Below, in pieces: positions 55,624 to 64,000 of a DNA stretch of 64,000 nt. The notes beneath the pieces are model-generated. The model searched no databases, was not told the origin of the DNA, and saw only the letters and a program-made list of their open reading frames with translations. Within the stretch, counting starts at the first letter, position 1; each line of letters starts with the position of its first letter. Position numbers and translations under genes: made by a program. The stretch is taken from positions 1-64,000 of the forward strand of contig JARKIF010000004.1 in the NCBI GenBank assembly GCA_029378245.1. The letters are read 5' to 3'. The stretch comes from Roridomyces roridus (lineage: Eukaryota > Basidiomycota > Agaricomycetes > Agaricales > Mycenaceae).

Positions 55624-56907
55624 TCATTGAGTAGTAATTCGAAAGATATTGACTCCATTGTTAACATCCCCGCCTTCCAAAGGCTCGATGAATATCGTTT
55701 CCTCCGTTGGCAGGTCCAGCGTCTCCAGTGAGAGGTGATTATCTGCAACGGCGTCAGGGTCACGAATAGCAGAGGACTAGGAGAACGAACTTTGAACAGT
55801 ATCCACAAACGTCTTCATCGTGCTGGGATTGCGCACCGTCAACGCGATGAGCGCGCATCTTGAATGGGAGTCCGAACGAGGCTGCAAGGCAAGTCGGAGG
55901 ACTGCGACGAGGGCTGGTATTAGGTCTGGATCAAAGACGATATCAGCGCCTAGCATCAGCTCTGCGTCCAACTCTTCGTGGAGTAGGGATGTCAGAGGGA
56001 CGATTCCGTCTGGATCGAGGGCAGCCGACCAATCGAGGAAGCAGAATTTGACGGAGGGGTGGGTGGACGATGAATCTAAAGTAGAGAGAGGTTTTCAGAC
56101 TTGCGACCGCCTCGAGAGCAGGATTTACTTACTGCAAGGTAATTGGATGTTATCCCTGCACCGGGAAATGACCGAGTCGTTGATATCGGACAGATACAGC
56201 GTCCCATGGCCAGCGGGTATTGAATCCCCGTCGAGGAGTTGCAGGGAAGCTACGACGCTCCCGAGGAACCCGATACCCGATCCGAGCTCGAGGATTCTTT
56301 TCCCTTGCACGAGGGATGCACGAGGGATGAGGTATTGTGCGAGGATGAGGCTCGCGAGCCAGGTCCGCAGGCCTGTCGTCCCTCCTTCGATCATCGTACG
56401 GGATTCGAGTAGGGTCGTGGTTTGGTAGGACTCTGCTCCGGGAGGTTTCCAGAAATGGGTGACATAGGATTGAGATGGTGGATTTGAGCCAGTAAGACTG
56501 GGACCGTCGCTAGAGGGAGGGTACTACTCAGAAATCACAACTTGGACCAGACAGCCAGAGCAGACATGTTTAGTAGCTCTAGATAATGGTCGTATATCCG
56601 AGAATCGACTTCAAATTCTTCCGGCTGCAGGCGAGTCTTAAGATGGGACTGTAGAGCGGAAACAGAGAAATCGACCAACGTCCGCAGGCATTTTCTCTAG
56701 ATGGTCAATCGTCCACTTCCAAAAGGACTTTTGGTATTGCTTCGAGGGAGGGTATCTCTCAAAGTGCGGGTTCGTGAGGATACGGTCCGCCAGAAAGGTA
56801 TTTATAACGTGTGCTTCGAGATGCGTAGGGAATTGAAGGTGCTTTGGGGGTACAAGAGCTGCGTATCCTCGTAAAATTTCGAAGAGCTCTGGCAGCATCG
56901 TCGTCAT
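55624..56907 (-). CDS. EFM3: Protein-lysine methyltransferase, EFM3/FAM86 family
   Basis: Family members methylate a lysine of eEF2. The start at 56907 gives MTTMLPELFEILRGYAALV and the FAM86-type N-terminal region (PPSKQYQKSFWKWTIDHLE). Later exons carry the Methyltransf_16 fold: MIEGGTTGLRTWLASLILAQ, motif I GKRILELGSGIGFLGSVVAS, GTLYLSDINDSVISRCRDNI, FCFLDWSAALDPDG, and LMLGADIVFDPDLIPALVAVL in place of the DxxY-type acidic strand. A last exon ends VNIFRITTQ with the stop at 55624. The start codon is 22 bp from that of NCA2 on the other strand. Confidence 0.82.
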
Positions 56908-56929
56908 CGTTTGGGACAAGTTTGTGTTG

Positions 56930-59010
56930 ATGGCTCGTTTGCGAGTGAACTCCTCCCAGTTTGCCAACAATTTCGCTCGGCCTCTCAGTCTCACGCGTCT
57001 TCCGACCCCAGAAGCCAACGTTACAGCTTCAGAGTCCGCAGAAAAGCTGCGCTTTCTGCTAGTATCGCTCGAGCCACCCGTTTCGCAGTCTTTGGTGGAT
57101 GAAGCCCTGAATTATCTCGCACAAGACCGGAGCTCTGCTCTCGCGGAGGATACTCAAGAAGATGCCCTGAAAAACGCAGTCATTGGCCAAGTTACTGGTA
57201 ATATTCAGTCTAATCTTGGGATGTCTCTCATTCTTACCTTTAGTCGGGTTGTACGCGCGCGGCTTGGAGATTTACTTGAAGGAAGCAACGGAGATTGAGG
57301 CTGAAGCCGAATGGTGGGCCAATGTCGAAGGCTCTGGTATCGGCCTCGCATGGTACCTTCTCCAAAGTACGCCTCTTCTTTTTCCCTCTCGGACGCGTTG
57401 AATAAACACGAATCGTAGCCTTGCCATCCAGACTCGCGCGTGTTCTGCACACAATCCTCGTCGCAATCCGCGAACAGAACCTACCCATCCGATTCTCCTC
57501 ATTCACGCCTTCCTCGCTTTTCCGCCTCCTCCCGGCCACCGCGTTCCGACCATCTGCTCTGACGAGCTCCTTCTTCCCTCATCTCACACAGGAACCGAGT
57601 CTATCGTCTCTGTTGTGGTCGAGACCATCCCCGAGCCAGTACCTGCAATCCATATGGTCTGCTGTGCTCATGCCCTTCCGCCTTACACGAGAAGAATGCA
57701 GGTACAAGCGGAAGAAGCTGGAGGCTCTACGTGACGAACGAGCAGAGCAATTGGGCAAACTAGCGCGCCTTCGGACTCTGGGAACTTTCCGCCCAAGTCT
57801 ATTGACTGGATGCCTCTATCCAGAGCTTTCCGATGACGAAGCTTACAATGATGTGGAACATCTTCAACTTGTATCTTCTTCCCTTCTTCCCGGCCACGTC
57901 GCCGACCATGCCAGTGTAATTCAGCAGCTTCAACGACCGTCGCGGCTGATCCTACTTTGGCCCAAACTCCTCTTGCTCCCGCCTCTCACCTTGTATGCCG
58001 TGCGCACGCTGTACGCGTCTCGGGTCACAATTGCAGAGATGGTGTTGGAAGCAAAAGAAACGATCGAGGGATTTGTCAAGAATTCGTTGGTGGACCCCAT
58101 CAAGGACATCCTGAAAACCGTCCGAACTGGAGGTGAAGACGGCGTTATTGTAAGAAAGGAGGGTGTAATGGCTGATCTAGAGGTCTGTCTCGTCTCTTTC
58201 TTTTCTTGTGGTACAAAACTGATTTGTGTGCAGTCCCTGGAACGCATGACGCTCTCCCTTGCCCGCGATCAGTTGCGTTATGATTCTGCCCAACTCGACG
58301 CCCTCTCGCAGAAAATTCGAGTCGGAGATCTTACACCCGTACTTCAAATCTACGAGGAAGATATCAAGACCCCTCTCAAGTCGGCGCTAACGGGCACATT
58401 GCTTCGATCCATGTTCATTCAAGTGCAGAAAGCCAAGGTGAGTAGACTACGATTTATTGAAATTGTTACCAAGTGTCCTCAGGTCGACATCGACCAAGCG
58501 TTGGCTGGTATCGACAAGCTACTCAAATCGCAAGAGTTGACGTTCGCCTTTGTTGGATTGGCTCCAGCACTGGTGATCGTTTCGGTGGTCGGCACTTACC
58601 TATCGCAGCTCTTGCGACCGAACGGAGCGAATCGTCTAGGCGGGGCGGCTAGACGCGCCAGCACCTGGGCCGCAATGCGGTTAGTCGTCTCCTCTCCACT
58701 CATACACATTCTTGTAAATGAACTCGCCCCTAGACGTATCGAGCAGCTCTTAGTCTCAGAACGGGACATGCTTAGCGCCAAAACCACCGGCCTGCTATTA
58801 ATCTCTGTAACTCGCCTCCGGGGCTTCGCAGAGACGAGTCTACCGAGCGGATCGCGGCTACGGGATGGATTCCTCGAGGATGTGTCTGACTTGGAAGACC
58901 CGGCCATGTCAAGGAATGACAAGTTGCGGGTTGTAGACCGGATGTGGAGGAGCTGGGGTGGGGTGCTTGGGTGGCGGTCTGTTGCTGCTGAGGGGATGCT
59001 GAATTACTGA
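56930..59010 (+). CDS. NCA2: Nuclear control of ATPase protein 2 (NCA2)
   Basis: Mitochondrial membrane protein required in yeast for expression of mitochondrial ATP synthase subunits 6 and 8. The start at 56930 reads MARLRVNSSQFANNFARPL. Blocks in order: GLYARGLEIYLKEATEIEAE, WWANVEGSGIGLAWYLLQ, LPSRLARVL, ECRYKRKKLEALRDERAEQL, LGTFRPSLLTG, then LLLLPPLTLYAVRTLYASRV as a membrane span. After it come FVKNSLVDPIKDILKTVR, SLERMTLSLARDQL, LTPVLQIYEEDIKTPLKSAL and LRSMFIQVQKAK. A second hydrophobic segment is LAPALVIVSVVGTYLSQLLR. It ends AAEGMLNY. Four short introns; normal length. Confidence 0.9.
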
Positions 59011-59577
59011 AAATGGACGATAGGCCGACCCCCTTGTGACGAAGCCATCGACGCCACTAGCCCTTGGGGATACATTTTTTCTCGTTACCTCCATCTTCCC
59101 CGCATTGCAGTGTCAAGCAAATCATTTCCGTTTCCCGTCCGAAGACAGTCAAAATGTTGGCAACGAATGCTACTCGTCTCAATTCAAGGCGATATCTCAC
59201 ACACAAGTTCCGACGCGCCCATATAACGCACTATCTCCGCAAAACAGCGCCTTGGCCACATGCGCAATACGACATACTTACGCCTACTTACGCCGCCTGC
59301 TGTAAGGTACACATCTCGAAACCGCCGCGTTCGCGGGGACGAATCAATTTCTCATCAACAACACCCGCCCCTGCACCCGCATGCTCCCAGATCTTACTAG
59401 TCGCACGCCACGATCTCATCTTTTCATTGAAAAAAAAAATTGCATTAGAATTCGTACAGATAGAGTGCATGTAGGTCAAACAAATGCGTAGGAGATGAGG
59501 AGGAATCGTACTCTACTCCAAAAGATGCGTAGTATGTAATTTTAAGTATATCTCGTCTCGATGCAAACCACTCCAGC
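59011..59577. other. Intergenic between convergent genes
   Basis: 3' flanks of NCA2 and PHO84. A 136-codon plus-strand frame is open here (59064-59474) but is not recognisably protein-like. No RNA gene seen. Confidence 0.45.
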
Positions 59578-61333
59578 TCAAATCTTCTCGTGGTGGGGAC
59601 CAAGAGCAGCCCGGCGCTCCTCGAGGTCGATGAGATCCGCGTCACGGTCCTTGGTCTCGGGGATGAGGAACGTAAAGGGAATGGCGATCACGGCAATGCC
59701 GAAGAAGAGCCAGAGCACGTTCTGGGGGCCGACGTTGGTGCTCATGATGGAGACGGCGAGCGAGGCGATGATGGCACCACACTTGCCGCAGGCGGCGGAA
59801 AGACCGTGACCGAAACCGCGCACGCGAGTGGGGAATACCTCTGCAATTTGATATCAGTGCTGCGCAAAAAGAGGGAAAAAGGGATGAATCACCTGCAGGG
59901 ATAACAAAGGTGGTCGCGTTGGCACCAAAGTTGAAGAAGAATTGCAGGAAGATGAAGCAGGCGATGAGGCCGTGGCTGTTCTTCTTGAGGGCGTTGTACT
60001 TGCCGGCCATGATGGCGAAGATGATGGCGTTCATGCACAGACCCATAATCTGAATCTTCTTGCGGCCGAGGTACTCGATCGTGAAGAGCGTAAAGTAGTA
60101 ACCGGGCAGGAAACCACCGATGGCGATAATGATGTTGGCGACACCCTGCTGCCAGAGGTACTCCCAAGGGTCCTTGGAGTTGGCGAGACCGAGGGCGGAG
60201 ATGAAGATGGACTGGTTGAGCGAGATACCGTAGAAGATGATATCGAGGAGGAACCAGGACATGGTCGTGCCAATGAGGATCTTCATGTGACGCCACTCGG
60301 AGAAGTAGTCGCGGGCGTCGCGCCATGCGGCGGCCTTGGCAGCGCGAGTGGCAGCGATACCGCCACCGGCAACGGGAGCCTCAGCCTCGTGGCTGCCCGC
60401 ATCCGAGTCGTAGGCACCCTTCTCGTTGGCGGGTGCGAGCTTAATGCCAGCGACCTTGCCCTGGGCGATGAGATTAGGGTCCTCACGCACGGCCTGGACA
60501 CCCTTCATACGAGTCGACTCGGTCATCATCATACGCTGGACAATGGTGATAATGGCGGGAATGAGGATGAGACCGGTGTAGATACGCCAGACGGAGTTCA
60601 GCTGGCTGGTGTGGTGGTGGAAGTGGACGCCCTTCTTGTAGATGGCCATGAGGATGATGAAAATGAGGCCGCCAATGAAGGCACCCCAGCCCTGCATGGC
60701 GAAGATGAAGGTGACCATGGTGCCGCGACGACGCAGGTTGGCGCGGTCGGCAACGACAGAGGCGGACATGGGGTAGTCGCCACCGATACCGACACCCATG
60801 AGTGCCCTGAACACGGTGATGTAGGTGAAGAGGCCGGTGCCGAGAGACAGAGGGCCAGCGATGATAAGAATGGTGGCCACGGTCGTAACCATCATCTCGA
60901 TACCATAGACAGCTTTGCGACCAAAGACATCACCAGCCAGACCGAAGCCAATCTGGCCGACGACACAGCCAATGTTGGCAGCAGCTTTGAGGACACCGCC
61001 CTGGAGTGGGATGTTGGTGATGGTGCCCGACAACTTGCCATTGATAACAAAGTTGAGGATGACGACGACCAAGTTAATGTTGAAAGGTCGTAGGCGTCGA
61101 TGAAAAACCCGGCTGAAGGTGGTGTGGGTGAGAAAAGTATGGGGGAAACGGTTCGAATGGAACGCACTGGAAGCGATGAACAGCAGCTTCAGCTCGGGCC
61201 AAGTGAGCATCCAACGGGACTAATTTAGCAGTCAGATTACTGGTATAGGGGTGATTGCTTCTTGGAAGCATACCTGGTTTTCCTGCTCAACCTCAGCGAG
61301 GTGGCTCTCGTCGTATGCGTCAGCGGAGGCCAT
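59578..61333 (-). CDS. PHO84: High-affinity phosphate:H+ symporter (PHO84 family)
   Basis: Plasma-membrane MFS transporter for inorganic phosphate. The start at 61333 gives MASADAYDESHLAEVEQENQ, then after introns SRWMLTWPELKLLFIAS and GFFIDAYD. The membrane region continues INLVVVILNFVINGKLSGTI, NIGCVVGQIGFGLAGDVFGR, ALMGVGIGGDYPMSASVVAD, MQGWGAFIGGLIFIIL, WFLLDIIFYGISLNQSIF, GFLPGYYFTLFTIEYLGRKK and FFFNFGANATTFVIPA. It ends VRGFGHGLSAACGKCGAIIA, NVLWLFFGIAVIAIPF and LEERRAALGPHHEKI. The central cytosolic loop is as in Pho84. At 61083-61085 one base is missing in an A run (plus strand), breaking the invariant DAYDLF...NLV; base error is the likely cause. Very strong codon regularity produces long antisense open frames. 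Confidence 0.93.
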
Positions 61334-61390
61334 GGCGGTAGGGGAGGAGATCAAGGGGAATTGACAGCGATTCTAGCATCCGAACTGCGG

Positions 61391-61421
61391 TATATAAACA
61401 CGGCCAGGATTAGCGCACGTT
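61391..61421 (-). promoter_or_regulatory. Core promoter elements upstream of PHO84
   Basis: A TATATAAA-type box (61391-61398) lies about 60 bp upstream of the start codon. CACGTT at 61416-61421 matches the weaker Pho4-type site of yeast PHO promoters. Position is plausible; regulation in this organism is inferred only. Confidence 0.4.
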
Positions 61422-63600
61422 CGCCGTGTGACATGCGGTCGCACAAAGTTAAGCCGCCCCGATAGCCGAGTAATTCATATTGATTCCAGTCCAGGCACAG
61501 CAATCTGTCAAAAAACCGGGCTGTCCCTTAACAAGCCTAATCGAGTCATTGAGGCAAATATTCCGAAAGAGGCTTGCTGCTGTTTCATGATCAGCCTCAG
61601 TAATTCAAGCTGGGGTTTTCCATTTATTATAGTAGACGCACTAGTTGCCGCTGATGAACCGTCTCTAAATTATCAGCATCAACAGTCTATTCATCAGCAG
61701 TTTACGCCAACCGTTGCCTGGAGCGGGCTGAGAAGGGCGGACAAGGGACTGAAGGTGGGCGGAAACAGACGGAGAGTCGGCGTTTCGGGAGCTGGTCGAC
61801 GCTGACATGTCATGAAAAACCTATTCATACAGAAAGCAGCACGAGCAGCACGAGGTGCACCGACCTTGGCGTGTGCACAGTCGCTTTAATTAACTTGTGG
61901 CTGGATGGAATCATAGGGAATCATGCGCGTAAACAATGTGAATTGCATCCAGCGTCCGTAGGACCCACAAACATACACCAGGAATCGGAAAGGTTGGGAC
62001 CAGTTCTCGAGCCGACCAGAAAAGACCTCTGACGCCAGACGTATACAAAGACAAATCAGAAGCAAAGCTGTAAAGGATCAAATGACCGGACTGCCTGAAT
62101 TTTCAGGGCCGTTATCTTGCTTGAAGTCGCTGTCAGCCAATAGCGAATAGCACCAAGGACATCGAAGACAGAGAACTCAGTGTTGTATAGAAGCACGGGA
62201 CACACAAGAGGCACGAGGAACCAACGAGGAACTGGACCCGAGAGATGCAAGAGAAAGAAACGGCGAAAGATCTTTACCGTGCTGTAGTTCAAGGGACCCG
62301 CCGGCGTATCAGCGACAGAGAATGCAGAGCGTCGACATTCACACAGCCCTATCTCCCCTAATCCAGCTAGCTGAGCCCAGGCAGTACTAGTGTATTGTCG
62401 AGGGGGCGGAGGCGGAACCGCCCGATCCCGTGGCGCCCGTGCGTCAGTGAGACATCTCAGATCTCTCGAGCCACCAAGGAAACGGAGAGGATCAGCGTCC
62501 AGGTACGCGCCATCGTGAAGAGCAAACAAGCGGGAGGGAAAAACGAACGTGGAAGGGGTAATTACCATATCGGGCAGTGTTTGTCGCGATCATTTCTTTC
62601 TGCTCCTTCCGATGTTCCGTCGGCACGTGTGACTGGGATTTACTTCCGTTTTTTTTTTCAAGGGGGGCACGACGCGGAAGGCGGGGCATTTTTTCAGGAC
62701 GACGCGCGGAATCGGACGGAGTTGCTCCCAATAAAAGTATCCGGGCAGTCCAGGTCGCTCACCGAGGAGTCCACAAGCACTCCGAGGTCCGAGTCGAAGC
62801 GGCGTAGCGTCAGCCGTGTCAATTTGCTAGCTGACATTTCCGTGTGCAGTCGCCGTGTGCCCCTGTCTGCCTTGACGTGAAATCGTTTTGGAACTTCTGG
62901 AAGCTAAGCAGGCGGCCGCGGCCTAGAGTAGTTCCAGTACGATTAGCTTGAAAATCGGCGCAAGGTCGGCACAAAGTCAGGTAGTACATAGTACGCGGAA
63001 GGGTGCCTTGATTTTGTCTTGAACAACTGAAGTAATTGCGAGACTGGCTTGTTGTGTGAGCGGATTGTCGCGTTCCGGGTGCGCCGGTTTTTCACGAGTA
63101 GGAAGGGGGACGTCTCAAAGCTGGAAGTCTTGATATCTTGAAGCTTTGGAGCATCTTGAAGGTGTCTTGATTTCTTCTCGATGCGTCTTCATTCCTTGAA
63201 CTTTGGAGCATCTTGGCATTTTAAAAGTAGCCCACAATTGGCCCTTTCTTGGGGATTCGAACCCATAACCTCATGGTCGAGGCGGCGTGTGCATGTGAAG
63301 GGGAGAGTCTACACCCAGAGCACGCCGGCGGACGCCGGAAACACATCCAGCGAAGGAGACTAATAGTGGTGTCAAGAGGTTAGGGATGTCTCGAAGACCC
63401 TGTTCGGGACCCACCGTAGTCCACCTGGCTCATCGAGAATGAGGGCTGCAACTCGTTGACTCGGAGTCGGATTGACTCGGAGATGTTGAAGTTGGGTGAT
63501 GTGATCAAGATCAATCACGTTGATGTAAATGATGACTTTGTCTTTCACTCCCATGTTGCCCATCCATTCAGGTCATTGAAGAACCCTACCGACCGTCAAG
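61422..63600. other. Long region without a supported gene
   Basis: About 2.2 kb: PHO84 upstream region and beyond. A 170-codon minus-strand frame (62056-62568) and a 161-codon plus-strand frame (62395-62880) are open, but neither is recognisable. Near 63130-63220 a short imperfect repeat (CTTTGGAGCATCTTG) occurs twice. A tRNA-like B box lies near 63250 (see rejected items). Confidence 0.4.
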
Positions 63601-63607
63601 CGAATTT

Positions 63608-63706
63608 CGTCGTATCTCTTTGCCAATTCTTGGTGGCTTTGACGGCTCACTAAATACGATTCTACAAATAATACAACCCGAATTCCACCGCCACACAACT
63701 GAACAC
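63608..63706 (-). repeat. Downstream partial duplicate of the sulfotransferase 3' end
   Basis: Matches about 63770-63870 in the same orientation (shared TTGCCAATTCT, then ATAATACAACCCGAAT-like blocks and the Pro/Gly-coding GC-rich stretch). It duplicates the end of the sulfotransferase-like gene. Confidence 0.65.
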
Positions 63707-63817
63707 CCCGCTCGCCGCTTTCATTTAGCTCATCCGAAGAGAACCCGTGATCCCAGACTCGGAGGAATTGTCTTTGCCAATTCTGTGCTATCAGTTGAAG
63801 ACCCACTAGATATGATT

Positions 63818-64000
63818 TCACGAGTAATACAACCCGAATGCCACTACCACGCAAATGAACAGCCCGGCCGCCGCATTCTGCACTGCTCGACGGAGGCCCT
63901 TTTTTCTCAGCACCGTCATCTTCTCTTTCAACTCCGCCGCCTCATTGGCTCGAGGGAATGGAACATCCGGCACCGGTTTCCCAAGGAATTTGCACAGCGG
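63818..64000 (-). CDS. Sulfotransferase-family protein, C-terminal part (cut by window edge)
   Basis: The last 60 codons read LCKFLGKPVPDVPFPRANEA, AELKEKMTVLRKKGLRR, and a hydrophobic anchor NAAAGLFICVVVAFGLYYS before the stop at 63818-63820. This is clearly homologous to the end of the gene at 23428-24322 (CEFLGKQVPDVPFPRLNEAA). The catalytic part lies outside the window. Its 3' end is partly duplicated at 63608-63706. Confidence 0.8.
   Translation of the reverse strand, partial: PLCKFLGKPVPDVPFPRANEAAELKEKMTVLRKKGLRRAVQNAAAGLFICVVVAFGLYYS

Noticed and set aside
59942..61093. 383-codon plus-strand open frame
   Set aside because: Exactly antisense to PHO84; it is an artefact of strong third-position GC bias in that gene.
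62056..62568. 170-codon minus-strand open frame upstream of PHO84
   Set aside because: No recognisable domain, no splice support and unlikely composition.
63245..63345. Possible tRNA on the minus strand (TGGGTTCGAATCCCC T-loop-like sequence)
   Set aside because: A B-box-like sequence is present, but I could not form a proper acceptor stem, D arm or 7-nt anticodon loop around it; at best a tRNA-derived remnant.
1..64000. CRISPR arrays, bacterial operon signals, viral or retrotransposon coding regions
   Set aside because: None seen; the window is eukaryotic, and the only mobile elements I can delimit are two non-autonomous MITEs.

Overview
The window is nuclear DNA of a filamentous fungus, most likely an agaricomycete basidiomycete. 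Genes are packed on both strands with 20-200 bp between many neighbours. They carry many short (about 45-70 nt) GT-AG introns with CTNA/CTGAC-type branch sites. The conserved set is eukaryotic and fungal (RAD5, CCT7, MCD4/PIGN, PHO84, NCA2, WSS1, REX1, LRP1/C1D, RPS20, HAL2, WBP11, EFM3/FAM86-like, mS45), next to F-box-like and sulfotransferase-like genes common in basidiomycetes. I cannot name the species. Several conserved genes are broken by single-base shifts, mostly in short homopolymer runs (mS45, HAL2, WBP11, PHO84). This looks like sequencing error rather than gene decay, so all reading frames should be read with that in mind.

Layout. 0-4.8 kb: mS45, HAL2, an inserted lineage-specific gene (H1a) flanked by copies of the 3' end of C1D, then C1D. 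4.8-8.4 kb: tRNA-Leu(AAG) and a cluster of lineage-specific genes (H2a, a T relic, H2b, T-A). 8.5-17.2 kb: RAD5 and CCT7 (divergent) and an MFS transporter, followed by a second inserted H1 gene flanked by copies of the transporter 3' end. 18.8-24.3 kb: a large methyltransferase and a sulfotransferase-like gene. 24.8-26 kb: noncoding direct repeats. 26.4-30 kb: a membrane protein gene, a hAT-type MITE and an H1 pseudogene. 30-40.9 kb: MCD4/PIGN, a tandem gene pair of unknown function, two F-box-like genes, WBP11 and a small hypothetical gene. 41-51.8 kb: REX1 inside a second, larger cluster of T and H2 genes, including a tandemly duplicated three-gene unit. 51.9 kb: a second tRNA-Leu(AAG) in inverted orientation. 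52-61.4 kb: RPS20, F-box, WSS1, EFM3-like, NCA2, PHO84. 61.4-64 kb: mostly noncoding, ending in the 3' end of a second sulfotransferase-like gene.

The most unusual content is two unrecognised gene families. H (subfamilies H1 and H2) encodes two-exon genes for soluble, apparently all-helical proteins of about 290-330 residues. T encodes six-exon genes for proteins of about 212-218 residues with a helical N-terminal part, two adjacent membrane spans and a helical tail. H2 and T repeatedly occur as convergent pairs with stop codons 100-225 bp apart (H2b/T-A, H2c/T-E, H2d/T-F). The left and right clusters are mirror images, share a roughly 1 kb inverted repeat and are each bounded by the same intron-containing tRNA-Leu gene, so about 42-47 kb of housekeeping genes lies between inverted repeats. 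H1 genes sit at the 3' ends of two unrelated host genes with about 90-120 bp of the host 3' end duplicated on the far side, as expected for insertion with a long target duplication. Function of H and T is unknown; any role in recognition, incompatibility or selfish inheritance is only a hypothesis.
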